NCBI RefSeq assembly: GCF_000504285.1
Contig: NZ_KI632511.1
Location: forward strand, 5,562,154 to 5,626,153
DNA from: Actinospica robiniae DSM 44927
Lineage (GTDB): Bacteria > Actinomycetota > Actinomycetes > Streptomycetales > Catenulisporaceae
Direction: 5' to 3'
DNA: 64,000 nucleotides
Shown here: positions 44,349-54,033 of the stretch, piece after piece
Numbering within the stretch: position 1 is the stretch's first letter
How the letters are laid out: each line of letters opens with the position of its first letter
The notes under the pieces: model-generated
What the model was told of the DNA's origin: nothing
The model's input: only the letters and a program-made list of their open reading frames with translations
Database searches by the model: none
Translations under genes and position numbers: made by a program

Positions 44349-46009
44349 CAGGCCACGCTCTCCTCTGTCACCGTGCAGCCGTCGGCGCGGGCCGACAGCA
44401 CCTGCCGCACCCGCCACCGGGTGTCGTCCGTCTTCGGGTAATCCTCACGCCAGTGCGATCCGCGCGTCTCCTCGCGCCGGGCCGCCAGCGCGGCCATGGC
44501 GACGGCCACCTGCTGCAGGTTCGTCGCCTCCCAGGCCTCGGCCCGCGGCTGTTCGTCGGTGTGCTCGCGCAGCTCCTCGAGCAGGGTCGCGGTGCTGGTG
44601 AGCGAGTTGGCGCTGCGCAGCACGCCGGCGCCGGCGCTCATCGCCTGCTGGGTGGCCGAGCGCACGGTCGGGGCGAGCAGCACGGCCGGACGCTCGTCCG
44701 GGGCGGGCTCGCCGGGCACCGGGTCGCCCTCCGGCCCGAAGGCCCGGGCCAGGTCGCGCCCGATCCGCTCGGCGAACACCAGGCCCTCGAGCAGCGAGTT
44801 GGAGGCCAGCCGGTTTGCGCCGTGCACGCCGGTGCAGGCGGTCTCGCCGCAGGCGTAGAGGCCCGGGATCGAGGTGTGTCCGAACTCGTCGGTGCGGATG
44901 CCGCCGGAGGAGTAGTGCGCGGCCGGAGCCACCGGGATCAGGTCCCTGACGGGGTCGATCCCGTGCGTGTGCAGGGATTCCCAGATGGTCGGGAACCGGC
45001 CGCGCCACTTGTCCTCGCCGAAGTGCCGGGCATCGAGCCAGAGGTGTTCGAGCCCGGATTCCATCGCCCGGCGCAGGATGCCCTTGGCCACGATGTCGCG
45101 CGGGGCCAGGTCGCCCATCGGGTGCAGCGCGGGCATGAACCGCTCGCCCTTGGCGTCCACCAGGAACGCGCCCTCGCCGCGCACCGCCTCGGAGATCAGC
45201 GGCTGCTGGCCGCGGGCGCCCTCGCCGAGCCAGAGCACGGTCGGATGGAACTGGACGAACTCGAGGTCTGCCACGTCCGCGCCGGCCCGCAGCGCCAGGG
45301 CGACGCCGTCGCCGGTGGCCACGGCCGGGTTGGTGGTGGCGCTGAAGACCTGGCCTAGCCCGCCGGTGGCGAGCACCACGGCCCGGGAGCGGATCGCGCC
45401 GACCCCGTCCCGGGCGCCCTCGCCCATCACGTGCAGGGTCAGCCCGGCGGCACGGCCGTCCGCGTCGGTGAGCAGGTCGAGCACCAGCGCGTGGTCGATC
45501 ACCTCGATCTCGTCCGGCAGCTGGTCGAGCCGGGCCAGCAGGCCGCGGGAGACCTCGGCGCCGGTGGCGTCGCCGCCCGCGTGCACGATCCGGTCGGTGT
45601 GGTGGCCGCCCTCCCGGGTCAGCGCGATGGCGCCGTCCTCGGCGGTGTCGAACTGGACGCCGCGGCTGATCAGCCGCCGCACCGCGGCCGGGCCCTCGGT
45701 CACCAGGGTGCGCACCGCGGCCTCGTCGCACAGGCCGGCGCCGGCGGTCAGGGTGTCGGCCAGGTGCGCCTCGGGGGTGTCGCCGCGGCCGAGCGCGGCG
45801 GCGATGCCGCCCTGGGCCCAGCGGGTGGAGCCGTCGGAGAGCCGGGCCTTGGTCACCAGAAGTACCGAGCCGGCGTGCCGGGCGGCGAGGGCGGCGGTCA
45901 GGCCGGCTATGCCGGAGCCGACCACGACCGTGTCCGCGTAAGCGGTCCAGCCGGGTTCGGGGGCGAGCAGACGGGTGCGGCTTACGGGTATCGCCGTGCG
46001 GAGCGCCAC
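44348..46009 (-). CDS. nadB: L-aspartate oxidase
   Basis: The 553-aa flavoprotein has the FAD motif VVVGSGIAGLTAALAA, RWAQGGIAAALG, the substrate region EFVQFHPT, and GLYACGETACTGVHGANRLASNSLLEGL. It oxidises aspartate to iminoaspartate, the first step to NAD. The C-terminal helical domain is complete. It lies 3 nt after panC on the same strand. Confidence 0.95.
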   Translation of the reverse strand: MALRTAIPVSRTRLLAPEPGWTAYADTVVVGSGIAGLTAALAARHAGSVLLVTKARLSDGSTRWAQGGIAAALGRGDTPEAHLADTLTAGAGLCDEAAVRTLVTEGPAAVRRLISRGVQFDTAEDGAIALTREGGHHTDRIVHAGGDATGAEVSRGLLARLDQLPDEIEVIDHALVLDLLTDADGRAAGLTLHVMGEGARDGVGAIRSRAVVLATGGLGQVFSATTNPAVATGDGVALALRAGADVADLEFVQFHPTVLWLGEGARGQQPLISEAVRGEGAFLVDAKGERFMPALHPMGDLAPRDIVAKGILRRAMESGLEHLWLDARHFGEDKWRGRFPTIWESLHTHGIDPVRDLIPVAPAAHYSSGGIRTDEFGHTSIPGLYACGETACTGVHGANRLASNSLLEGLVFAERIGRDLARAFGPEGDPVPGEPAPDERPAVLLAPTVRSATQQAMSAGAGVLRSANSLTSTATLLEELREHTDEQPRAEAWEATNLQQVAVAMAALAARREETRGSHWREDYPKTDDTRWRVRQVLSARADGCTVTEESVA

Positions 46010-46012
46010 GGG

Positions 46013-46882
46013 TCAGCCTCCGATCTCGAGCGGAAGATTGTCGATGAGCCGGGTGGCGCCGACCTTGGCGGCCACCGCGAGCACGGCCGGCCCTGCGTAT
46101 CCGGGGTCTGCGATCTCGGTGAAGTCGCGCGGGTCGACCAGGGCCAGGTAGTCCAGCACCACCGGGGGCTGTGCCCGTCCGGCCTCGGCCAGCACCTCGC
46201 GCACGGCGTCGCGGATCGCGTCCGGCGCGGCCTGGGTCGCGCCGGCGAACAGCGCGCGGCTCAGAGCCAGGGCGCTGACCCGCTCCTGCGCGGAGAGATA
46301 GCGGTTGCGGCTGGAGCGGGCCATGCCGTCCGGCTCGCGCTCGGTGGGCACGGCGACCACCTCCACCGGGAGGTTCAGGTCGAGCACCATCCGGCGCACC
46401 AGCGCCAGCTGCTGGGCGTCCTTCTGGCCGAAGAACACGTAGTCCGGTGCGGTCAGGTTGATCAGCTTGTTGACGATGGTGAGCATGCCGGAGAAGTGCC
46501 CCGGCCGGTGCGCGCCCTCGTAGACCTCGCCCATCGGCCCCGGCACGATCCGCACCAGCGGGTCGCCGCCCGGGTAGACCTCGTCCACGGTGGGCGCGAA
46601 GACCACGTCCACCTCGGACTCCTGACACAGCTTCAGATCCGCCTCCAGCGCCCGCGGATAGCGGTCGAAGTCCTCGTTCGGCCCGAACTGGAGCGGGTTG
46701 ACGAAGATGGTGGCCACCACCGTCTTCGCGGACTGCCGGGCGGCCCGGAACAGCGCCTGGTGGCCCTCGTGCAGAGCGCCCATGGTCATCACGACCGCGA
46801 CGTCGCCGATCCGCCCGGCCCGGGCAGCCTCGAGCTGCGCCCGGGTGTGTACGAGCACTGTCTCGTTGGGGTTGAGGGTCAT
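46013..46882 (-). CDS. panC: pantothenate synthetase
   Basis: The start is ATG 46882, overlapping the stop of the DUF2520 gene by 4 nt. The 289-aa enzyme has the HIGH-like [50 protein letters not shown] and [11 protein letters not shown]. It joins pantoate and beta-alanine. panD, next to panC in mycobacteria, is not found here. Confidence 0.95.
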   Translation of the reverse strand: MTLNPNETVLVHTRAQLEAARAGRIGDVAVVMTMGALHEGHQALFRAARQSAKTVVATIFVNPLQFGPNEDFDRYPRALEADLKLCQESEVDVVFAPTVDEVYPGGDPLVRIVPGPMGEVYEGAHRPGHFSGMLTIVNKLINLTAPDYVFFGQKDAQQLALVRRMVLDLNLPVEVVAVPTEREPDGMARSSRNRYLSAQERVSALALSRALFAGATQAAPDAIRDAVREVLAEAGRAQPPVVLDYLALVDPRDFTEIADPGYAGPAVLAVAAKVGATRLIDNLPLEIGG

Positions 46883-47814
46883 GACTCCGCCCTGTCGTCG
46901 TTGAGGACCTCGAGCAGCCGGCCCGCGGCGTCCGGGGTGAGCAGCCCGGCCTCCAGGGCGCGGTCGGCGGTCAGCCGGGCCAGCGCCAGATACGCGTTGA
47001 CCAGCGGGTCGCTCCCCGTCCCGGCGACCCGGGCGAGCTGGCTCAGGTGCGCGGCCACGGTGCCGGCGTCGCCGCGGGCCACCGGGCCGGTCAGCGCCGC
47101 GTCGCCGGATCGCAGGGTGTTGTCGAGGGTGGCGCCGAGCAGCGGGCCGAGCATCCGCCCCGGCGCGCCCACGCCGATCCCGGCCAGCAGCTCGGCGGAC
47201 TGCGCGACCAGCGTGGTCAGGTAGTTCGCGCCGAACGCGAGGGCGGCGTGGTAGAGCGCGCGGTCGGCCTCGGCGATCCACTCCGGCTCCCCGCCCATCT
47301 CCACCACCAGCGCCTCGGCGATCGGGCGGAAGGCCTCGGGCGCGGTGACGCCGAAGCTGCACCCGGTCAGCCGGGCCAGGTCGACGTCGGTGCCGGTGAA
47401 GGTCATCACCGGATGCAGGGCCAGCGGCAGCGCGCCGGCCGCGCGGGCCGGGTCGAGCACGCCGATGCCGTACCGACCGGAGGGGTGGAGCACCGTCTGG
47501 CCCGGCCGGAGCAGGCCGGTCTCGGCCAGCCCGGCCACCAGCTCCGGCAGCACGTCGTCCGGCACGCCGAGGACGAGCAGCTCCGCGGCCGAGGCCACCT
47601 CGGGCGGAGGCAGCAGCGGGGTGCCGGGCAGCAGCTCGGCCGCGCGGCGGCGGGAGCGGTCGGAGACCGCGCTGGCCGCGACCACGCGGTGGCCGGCCCG
47701 GGCCAGCGCCGCCCCGAGCACCGAGCCGACCCGGCCGGTGCCGATGACGCCGACGGCGAAGCGGCCGGGCCGTTCCCGTACGCCCTGCGCCTCGCTCAGC
47801 GGTGCGCCGCTCAC
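46879..47814 (-). CDS. Rossmann-fold and DUF2520 protein
   Basis: The 311-aa protein has an N-terminal NAD(P)-binding motif ([22 protein letters not shown]), a middle part [11 protein letters not shown], and the C-terminal helical DUF2520 domain. It looks like a reductase of the 6-phosphogluconate dehydrogenase class. Stop-start overlap with panC and the same order in other actinobacteria suggest a role in pantothenate synthesis, perhaps ketopantoate reduction, but this is inference. Confidence 0.85.
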   Translation of the reverse strand: MSGAPLSEAQGVRERPGRFAVGVIGTGRVGSVLGAALARAGHRVVAASAVSDRSRRRAAELLPGTPLLPPPEVASAAELLVLGVPDDVLPELVAGLAETGLLRPGQTVLHPSGRYGIGVLDPARAAGALPLALHPVMTFTGTDVDLARLTGCSFGVTAPEAFRPIAEALVVEMGGEPEWIAEADRALYHAALAFGANYLTTLVAQSAELLAGIGVGAPGRMLGPLLGATLDNTLRSGDAALTGPVARGDAGTVAAHLSQLARVAGTGSDPLVNAYLALARLTADRALEAGLLTPDAAGRLLEVLNDDRAES

Positions 47815-47929
47815 CGGGCGTCACCTCACCTTCACAGCTTGACTTTCCGTTCCAGTCCCCCGGCGGGGGTACCGTTCGGATCTCGGACCCAAGCGTACGC
47901 GTTGGCTGTCACTTTCGCCGAGGGGATCT

Positions 47930-47935
47930 TAGGAT
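47930..47935 (+). promoter_or_regulatory. -10 element of a leaderless transcript
   Basis: TAGGAT ends six bases before the ATG at 47942, and TGTCAC lies 17 bp upstream. This spacing places the transcription start at the start codon, as in leaderless actinobacterial genes; no ribosome-binding site is present. Confidence 0.55.
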
Positions 47936-47941
47936 CAGCCC

Positions 47942-49180
47942 ATGGGTTCGGGTGACGGCCGTTTGGTGCGTGCGCTGACCGACCGGCGCGGCTCCCGCGA
48001 CTCGGCGGGCGAGGGCGCCCTCGCGCAGGCTCTGCGCTCGGTCCAGCTGCACGGCTTCCGGCACTGGTTCGTGCGCGAACGGGACGCCTTCACCCAGACC
48101 ACCAAGGCGGCCGCGGCCTCCGCCATCGCGTGGGTGCTCGCGGTCGGCCTGTTCCACGTGGAGAAGCCGGTGCTCGCCTCGGTGGCCGCGCTGGTGACCG
48201 TGCAGGTGACGGTGTACCAGTCGATCTGGCGCGCGGTGCAGTACTCGGCCGGCATCGTGGCCGGGATGATCGGCGCCATCGGCATCGGCGCCACCCTCGG
48301 CCTGAACGTGGGCACCGTCTCGCTGATCGTGGTCATCGGCCTGGTGCTCGGCCGCACGCTCAAGCTCGGCACGCAGGTCAACCAGGTGGCGATCACCGGC
48401 CTGCTGGTGCTCAGCTTCGGCAGCGCGTACGGCCTCGACCGCGTCTACGACTCCGTCATCGGCGCGGCCGTGGGCGTGGGGGTCAACGCCGTGATCGCGC
48501 CGCCCGCGTTCTCCCGGACCGCCTCCAAGGAGCTCGCCGACCTCGCCGACGACCTGTCCACGCACGCGGCGCGGGTGGCCAAGGCGCTGCGCGGGGACTG
48601 GACGCACGACCAGGCCCGGGCGTGGCTCTCGCGCAGCCGGGAGCTGTCCGGCAAGGCCCGCGACGCCCGCAAGATCGCGCAGCAGGCCGAGGAGGCGGTG
48701 CGCTTCCACCCGCGCCGCGGCGCGCACATGGGCGAGGTGCATCGGGTGGACGAGGCGGCGATCGCGCTCGACCACGTCTCCACCCAGCTCAACTCCCTGG
48801 TACGCGGCCTGAGCGACATGCGGGCCGAGAGCTCGCCGGTGCCGGAGAAGATGCGCGTGGTGCCGCAGGAGATGGCGCTGCTGCTCGACGACACGGCCAA
48901 GGCGCTGGCCGCGTACGGCCGGCTGCAGATCCCGGACAAGGCCAGCCCGAAGGTGTACGACGAGCTGAGCGAGCGGATCAAGAAGGCCCAGCCGCACACC
49001 CGCGAGGCGGCCCACGCGATGCAGCCGGATGAGAACGCGCCGACCATGGTCTGGTCCGTCTACGGCGCGCTGCTGGACGACGCCCGGCGGATGCTGCGCG
49101 AGCTCGACCCGGACAACGGCCCGCACCGCGACGGCATCCCGGCGAAGCTGCGTTCTTACGCGGTGCACCCCTCGCGCTGA
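47942..49180 (+). CDS. FUSC-family membrane protein
   Basis: The 412-aa protein has six hydrophobic segments between residues about 35 and 185 (for example TKAAAASAIAWVLAVGLFHV and IGAAVGVGVNAVIAPP) and a long cytosolic helical domain (about 190-400). This is the half-size FUSC/aromatic acid exporter type. Substrates of actinobacterial members are unknown; FUSC proteins are thought to export aromatic or toxic organic acids. It is divergent from the pantothenate cluster and probably leaderless. Confidence 0.83.
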   Translation: MGSGDGRLVRALTDRRGSRDSAGEGALAQALRSVQLHGFRHWFVRERDAFTQTTKAAAASAIAWVLAVGLFHVEKPVLASVAALVTVQVTVYQSIWRAVQYSAGIVAGMIGAIGIGATLGLNVGTVSLIVVIGLVLGRTLKLGTQVNQVAITGLLVLSFGSAYGLDRVYDSVIGAAVGVGVNAVIAPPAFSRTASKELADLADDLSTHAARVAKALRGDWTHDQARAWLSRSRELSGKARDARKIAQQAEEAVRFHPRRGAHMGEVHRVDEAAIALDHVSTQLNSLVRGLSDMRAESSPVPEKMRVVPQEMALLLDDTAKALAAYGRLQIPDKASPKVYDELSERIKKAQPHTREAAHAMQPDENAPTMVWSVYGALLDDARRMLRELDPDNGPHRDGIPAKLRSYAVHPSR

Positions 49181-49190
49181 CGGGCCGCGG

Positions 49191-49868
49191 TCACCGGGAC
49201 GGGCGCACCAGCCCGGTCTCGTAGGCGAGCACCACCGCCTGCACCCGGTCGCGCAGCTCCAGCTTCATCAGGATCCTGCCGACGTGCGTCTTCACCGTCG
49301 CCTCGGACAGCACCAGTTTGGCCGCGATCTCGGCGTTGGACAGGCCCTGCGCGATCAGGATCAGCACCTCGCGCTCGCGCTCGGTCAGGCCGGCCAGGCT
49401 CGGCGGGGGCGGCGCCTCGGCGGCCGGGAGCATCGGCGCGAAGCGGTCGAGCAGGCGGCGGGTGGTGGAGGGGGCCACCACCGCGTCGCCGGAGTGCACG
49501 GCCCGGATCGCGGTCAGCAGCTCGGCCGGGGGGACGTCCTTGAGCAGGAAGCCGGAGGCGCCCGCCTTGATCGCGGCGAAGGCGTACTCGTCGAGGTCGA
49601 AGGTGGTCAGGATGAGCACTCGCGGCGCGCCGTCGAGCCCGCCGCCGCGGGCCGCGCCGAGCAGGCGGCGGGTGGCCTCGACCCCGTCCAGCTTCGGCAT
49701 CCGCACGTCCATCAGCACCACGTCGGCCGGACAGCGGCCGAGCAGGTCGAGCGCGGCCAGGCCGTCCGGCGCCTCGCCGACCACGGTCATGTCCTGCTGC
49801 GCCTCGAGGATCATCCGGAACCCGGTGCGCAGCAGCTCCTGGTCGTCGACCAGAACGATGCGGATCAT
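49191..49868 (-). CDS. NarL/LuxR-family response regulator
   Basis: The 225-aa protein has a receiver domain with the phospho-aspartate in VVLMDVRMPKLDG and a C-terminal LuxR helix-turn-helix (LTEREREVLILIAQGLSNAEIAAKLVLSEATVKTHVGRIL). It is the partner of the histidine kinase encoded directly upstream, with a 4-nt overlap. Target genes are unknown; the neighbouring FUSC gene is convergent. Confidence 0.94.
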   Translation of the reverse strand: MIRIVLVDDQELLRTGFRMILEAQQDMTVVGEAPDGLAALDLLGRCPADVVLMDVRMPKLDGVEATRRLLGAARGGGLDGAPRVLILTTFDLDEYAFAAIKAGASGFLLKDVPPAELLTAIRAVHSGDAVVAPSTTRRLLDRFAPMLPAAEAPPPPSLAGLTEREREVLILIAQGLSNAEIAAKLVLSEATVKTHVGRILMKLELRDRVQAVVLAYETGLVRPSR

Positions 49869-51115
49869 CCGACGACCCTATCCCGCGGCGACAGCACCCT
49901 GACGGACGGGTAGGGCAGCACGACCGTCTCGTACGGCAGCACGGCCTCGACCTGGAACCCGTCGCGGTCGGCGCCGAGCGGGCCGGCGTGCAGCGCCCCG
50001 CCGAACATCGCCACCCGCTCGCGCATGCCGGTCAGCCCGTTGCCCTGACCGTCCGTCAGCGCCATCGCGCCACGGCCGTCGTCCTGCACCACTAGCCGCA
50101 GCTCCCGTTCCCCGTAGTACATGCCGACGGAGGCGCGGACGGCCGGGCCGCCGTGCTTGCGCGCGTTCGTCAGCGACTCCTGGACTATCCGGTAGGCGGC
50201 CAGCGCCACGCCCTGTGGCAGCTCCACCGGCACCCCGTCCACCGTGAACTCGACCGGCAGGCCGCTCGAGCGCACCTGTTCGAGCAGGTCCTCAAGCTGG
50301 CCGACGCCCGGCTGCGGAGCGCGCTCGGCCGCTCCGTCCTGGGTGCGCAGCACGCCGAGCAGCCGGCGCATCTCGACCAGCGCCGAGCGGCCGGTCTCGG
50401 CGATGGCGCCGAGCGCCTTGCGGGTGTTCTCCGGCGCCGAGTCCATCGCGTAGGCCGCGCCCTCGGCCTGGACGACCATGACCGAGACGTTGTGCGCGAC
50501 CACGTCATGCAGCTCGCGCGCGATCCGGGCCCGCTCGGTGGCCGCCGCGATCTGCGCCTGCTGATCGCGCTCGAGCTCGAGTCGGCGGGCCTTGGCCTCC
50601 AGGTCCAGGTAGTAGGCGCGGCGGTACTGCATCGAGTCGCCCATCACCCAGGCGACGACCATCGGGGCGCTGAAGAAGCCGATGATGAAGGTGTAGACGA
50701 CCAGGCGGCGCACCGTCGGCATGTCCGACGGCGCGTTGGCGTGCAGCCGGGGCACGAGCACGAGCACCCCGACGATGCAGACGCCGAGCCCGAGCAGCGA
50801 GTCCCGGCGCGGCCGGTAGGCGGCCAGGCCGTAGAGCGCGACCGGCACGGCGAAGTCGGAGGGCCAGAGCGGCTGCGGGGTGAGCACCTGCACCGCGCCG
50901 ATCGCGATGACGCTCCAGAAGACCCAGTCGGGGTGCTTGCGCCGGGCCACGATCGGGGCGCCGATCACGGCGGCCGGGATGGCGAGCACGGCGTTCTGGT
51001 GCTCGGCGCGCAGCATCACCGGGAAGGCGATCAGCCCCAGCACGACGAGGACGGCCGCCATCGCGCCGTCCACATGGGTGGGATGGCGTTGCAGCCAGAT
51101 GTAGAGCCGGGTCAC
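49865..51115 (-). CDS. sensor histidine kinase, HisKA_3 type
   Basis: The roughly 416-aa protein has five or six membrane segments in residues 15-165, then a coiled coil and the H-box ERARIARELHDVVAHNVSVMVVQ, followed by the ATPase region (NARKHGG, VQDDGRGA, GNGLTGMRERV). The start is taken at GTG 51115 (MTRLYIWLQRHPTHVD, typical for such kinases); ATG 51151 is possible. It probably phosphorylates the adjacent regulator. The small sensor part lacks an extracellular domain. Confidence 0.92.
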   Translation of the reverse strand: MTRLYIWLQRHPTHVDGAMAAVLVVLGLIAFPVMLRAEHQNAVLAIPAAVIGAPIVARRKHPDWVFWSVIAIGAVQVLTPQPLWPSDFAVPVALYGLAAYRPRRDSLLGLGVCIVGVLVLVPRLHANAPSDMPTVRRLVVYTFIIGFFSAPMVVAWVMGDSMQYRRAYYLDLEAKARRLELERDQQAQIAAATERARIARELHDVVAHNVSVMVVQAEGAAYAMDSAPENTRKALGAIAETGRSALVEMRRLLGVLRTQDGAAERAPQPGVGQLEDLLEQVRSSGLPVEFTVDGVPVELPQGVALAAYRIVQESLTNARKHGGPAVRASVGMYYGERELRLVVQDDGRGAMALTDGQGNGLTGMRERVAMFGGALHAGPLGADRDGFQVEAVLPYETVVLPYPSVRVLSPRDRVVG

Positions 51116-51179
51116 CCTTCGAGGGTACGTAACGCGGCGCGGCCTGCCCATACGCCGGAAGGCGGTAGCGTCTCATCCC

Positions 51180-52229
51180 GTGGAACGAGTGATGGACCCT
51201 ACCGACGGTGACGGCGGTTTCCTGCCCTGGTCGGCCGCGATGGACCGGGCGCTGTACGGGCCGGCCGGCTTCTTCCGCAGGCCGGAGGGCCCGGGCGGGC
51301 ATTTCCGCACCTCGGTCCACGCCTCTCCGCTCTTCGCGGGCTCCGTGTTGCGGCTGCTGCGCCTCCTCGACGAGGCGCTGGGCCGGCCCGAGCAGCTGGA
51401 TCTGGTCGACGTCGGCGCCGGTCGGGCGGAGCTGCTCACCGCGATCCTGGCCGAGCTGGGCGACGGCTCCGAGGACGACGGCCTGCGGGCGCGGCTGCGG
51501 CTGACGGCCGTGGAGCTGGCCGACCGGCCGGCCGGGCTGCCGGACGAGATCGAGTGGGCCGCACGTCCGCCGGCGGGCTCGACCGGGCTGCTGATCGCCA
51601 ACGAATGGCTCGACAACGTGCCGTGCGACGTGGTCGAACTCGGCCCGCTCGGCCCGCGGCTGGTGGAGGTCGCGCCAGACGGCACCGAACGGCTCGGGCC
51701 CGAGCCGGACCGGTCCCAGCAGGCCTGGCTGGAGTACTGGTGGCCCGGCTGGGACACCGGCGAGCCCGGCACCCGGGCCGAACTCGGGCTGATGCGCGAC
51801 GCCGCGTGGGCCGGCGCGGTCGGCTCGCTCGCCGCCGGCCTGGCCGTCGCCGTCGACTACGCGCACACCGCAGAGACGCGCCCGCCCTACGGCAGCCTGA
51901 CCGGGTACGCCCGGGGCCGGGAGGCCACGCCCGTGCCCGACGGCTCGTGCGACCTGACCGCGCACGTCGCGCTGGACGCGTGCGCGGCGGCCGCGTCCTC
52001 GGCGGCGCACTGGACCCGCATGCTCGACCAGCGCTCGGCGCTGCGTCGGCTGGGCGTGTCCGGCAAGCGCCCTGAGCTGGCCATGGCCGGCGCCGATCCG
52101 CGCGGCTACATCCGCGCGCTCTCCCGGGCGGGCGAGGCCGCGGAGCTGACCGACCCGGCCGGTCTGGGCCGGTTCGGCTGGCTGCTCCAGGGTGTGGATA
52201 TGCCGAGGCTCACCGATCTGGAAGACTGA
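51180..52229 (+). CDS. MidA/NDUFAF7-like SAM-dependent methyltransferase
   Basis: The 349-aa protein has YGPAGFFRRPEGPGGHFRTSVHASPLFA, the SAM site LVDVGAGRAELL, and LLIANEWLDNVPCDVVEL, all matching the DUF185/MidA family. The mitochondrial member NDUFAF7 dimethylates an arginine of complex I subunit NDUFS2, the NuoD counterpart. Here the next gene, 6 nt away, encodes a NuoD protein. TAGCGT (51166-51171) lies eight bases before the GTG start, so the mRNA may be leaderless. The start at GTG 51180 or ATG 51192 is open. Confidence 0.88.
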   Translation: MERVMDPTDGDGGFLPWSAAMDRALYGPAGFFRRPEGPGGHFRTSVHASPLFAGSVLRLLRLLDEALGRPEQLDLVDVGAGRAELLTAILAELGDGSEDDGLRARLRLTAVELADRPAGLPDEIEWAARPPAGSTGLLIANEWLDNVPCDVVELGPLGPRLVEVAPDGTERLGPEPDRSQQAWLEYWWPGWDTGEPGTRAELGLMRDAAWAGAVGSLAAGLAVAVDYAHTAETRPPYGSLTGYARGREATPVPDGSCDLTAHVALDACAAAASSAAHWTRMLDQRSALRRLGVSGKRPELAMAGADPRGYIRALSRAGEAAELTDPAGLGRFGWLLQGVDMPRLTDLED

Positions 52230-52235
52230 TCGGTC

Positions 52236-53390
52236 ATGGGACAGGGACTGGTCGAGCGCACTGCCGGAATCGGTACCGGCCTGGCCACCGAGGACATGGT
52301 GCTCAACGTCGGCCCGCAGCATCCGGCCACGCACGGGGTGCTGCGGCTGCGGCTGCTGCTGGACGGCGAGAAGATCGTCTCGGCCGAGCCGATCGTGGGC
52401 TACATGCACCGCGGCGCCGAGAAGCTGTTCGAGGTGCGCGACTACCGGCAGATCGTCATGCTGGCCAACCGGCACGACTGGCTCTCCGCCTTCGCCAACG
52501 AGCTCGGCGTGGTGCTGGCCGCCGAGCGGATGCTGGGCATGGAGGTCCCGGTCCGCGCGGTCTGGGCGCGCACCATGCTGGCCGAGCTCAACCGGGCGCT
52601 GAACCACCTGATGTTCATCGGCTCCTACCCGCTCGAGCTCGGCGCGATCACCCCGATCTTCTACACCTTCCGCGAGCGCGAGGAGCTGCAGAAGGTGATG
52701 GAGGAGATCTCCGGCGGCCGGATGCACTTCATGTTCAACCGGGTCGGCGGCCTCAAGGAGGACCTGCCGGCCGGCTGGCTGGACCGGGCCCGGGCCGCGA
52801 TCGACGCCGTGCGCGGGCGGATGTCGGCGGTGGAGAAGCTGATCCACGGCAACGAGATCTTCCACGCCCGCACCCGCGGCGTGGGCATACTCAAGCCGGA
52901 CCTGGTCGGCGCCTACGGCATCTCCGGTCCGATCGCCCGCGCCTCGGGTGTGGACTTCGACCTGCGCCGGGACGACCCGTACCTGGCCTACGACGAGCTC
53001 GGCGACGTGCTCAAGGTGGTCACCCGGGCCGGCGGCGACTGCTTCGACCGGTTCGAGTGCCTGCTCGAGCAGACCTACAACTCGCTCGACCTGGCCCAGG
53101 CCTGCGCCGACCGGCTGGCCACGCTGCCGCAGGGCCCGATCAACCTGCGCCTGCCCAAGGTGCTCAAGGTGCCCGAGGGCGAGACCTACGCCTGGACCGA
53201 GAACCCGCTGGGCATCAACGGCTACTACCTGGTCTCGCGCGGGGACAAGACCCCGTGGCGGCTCAAGCTGCGCTCGGCCTCGTTCAACAACATCCAGGTG
53301 CTCGAAGAGCTGCTGCCCGGCCACCTCGTGGCCGACATGGTCGCGATACTCGGCTCGATGTTCTTCGTCGTCGGGGACATCGACAAGTAG
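52236..53390 (+). CDS. orphan NADH-quinone oxidoreductase subunit D (nuoD2-like)
   Basis: The 384-aa protein is a full Nuo[82 protein letters not shown] and the C-terminal [19 protein letters not shown]. The arginine corresponding to the methylated site of mitochondrial NDUFS2 (in HRGTEKL) is present as Arg59. No other nuo genes lie nearby, so this is an extra copy outside the main operon, as in Streptomyces. It is paired with the methyltransferase gene. Confidence 0.92.
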   Translation: MGQGLVERTAGIGTGLATEDMVLNVGPQHPATHGVLRLRLLLDGEKIVSAEPIVGYMHRGAEKLFEVRDYRQIVMLANRHDWLSAFANELGVVLAAERMLGMEVPVRAVWARTMLAELNRALNHLMFIGSYPLELGAITPIFYTFREREELQKVMEEISGGRMHFMFNRVGGLKEDLPAGWLDRARAAIDAVRGRMSAVEKLIHGNEIFHARTRGVGILKPDLVGAYGISGPIARASGVDFDLRRDDPYLAYDELGDVLKVVTRAGGDCFDRFECLLEQTYNSLDLAQACADRLATLPQGPINLRLPKVLKVPEGETYAWTENPLGINGYYLVSRGDKTPWRLKLRSASFNNIQVLEELLPGHLVADMVAILGSMFFVVGDIDK

Positions 53391-53420
53391 CCGGCCCGGC
53401 GACGGGCGCGCGGCCCGGCC

Positions 53421-53963
53421 TCAGGCGCGGGCGGCGTGCTTGTTGTCGCCGGTGGACGGGGGCGAGGGCTGGTCCGGCGGCACCCGCAGCACCCGCTCCA
53501 GGAAGATCGCCGCGGCCGCCAGCGCGACCCCGGCCAGGAAGGCGAGCAGGCAGCGCAGCGCCTCGGCCCGGTAGGTCGAGACGTCCAGGTGGTTGACCAG
53601 GGTCAGCCCGTACCCGCCGTACATCCCGCCGAAGACCGCCCCGACCAGCCCGGCCGCCTTGCCCAGCACCAGCGCGCGGGCGGCCTGCAGCGGGTCGATC
53701 GGCTTGGGCGCCCGGCCGTGCCGGTCCACCCGCGGCTCGCCGCGCATCGCGCGCAGCCGGGCCTCCCGGTAGGCGTGCAGCCGCGCCCGCAGCCCGAGCG
53801 CGACGCCGAAGACCGCGACCGCCAGCACGGCCAGCGTGATCGGCGCCGACAGCGGGACCGGCGGCGGGGCGCCGAAGTGCTGCCACAAGCGCAGCGCCGC
53901 ATACGCCAGGACCCCGCACGCGGCGGTGATCCCGGCGAGGACGGCGGGCCTGGTCGGTTTCAC
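53421..53963 (-). CDS. DUF3180 membrane protein
   Basis: The 180-aa protein has four membrane segments (around AVLAGITAACGVLAYAAL, PITLAVLAVAVFGVALGL, LVLGKAAGLVGAVFGGMYGGYGL and LRCLLAFLAGVALAAAAIFL), the DUF3180 layout. It follows folK on the same strand in many actinobacteria, here with a 70-nt gap. The function is unknown; the conserved position suggests co-expression with folate genes only. Confidence 0.88.
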   Translation of the reverse strand: MKPTRPAVLAGITAACGVLAYAALRLWQHFGAPPPVPLSAPITLAVLAVAVFGVALGLRARLHAYREARLRAMRGEPRVDRHGRAPKPIDPLQAARALVLGKAAGLVGAVFGGMYGGYGLTLVNHLDVSTYRAEALRCLLAFLAGVALAAAAIFLERVLRVPPDQPSPPSTGDNKHAARA

Positions 53964-54033
53964 GAAGCCAGTGTGTCAGGAAAGCGTCCTGGGCGTCGCA
54001 CGGCCCCGGTCGCGGCCGGACGAGGCACCGGGG

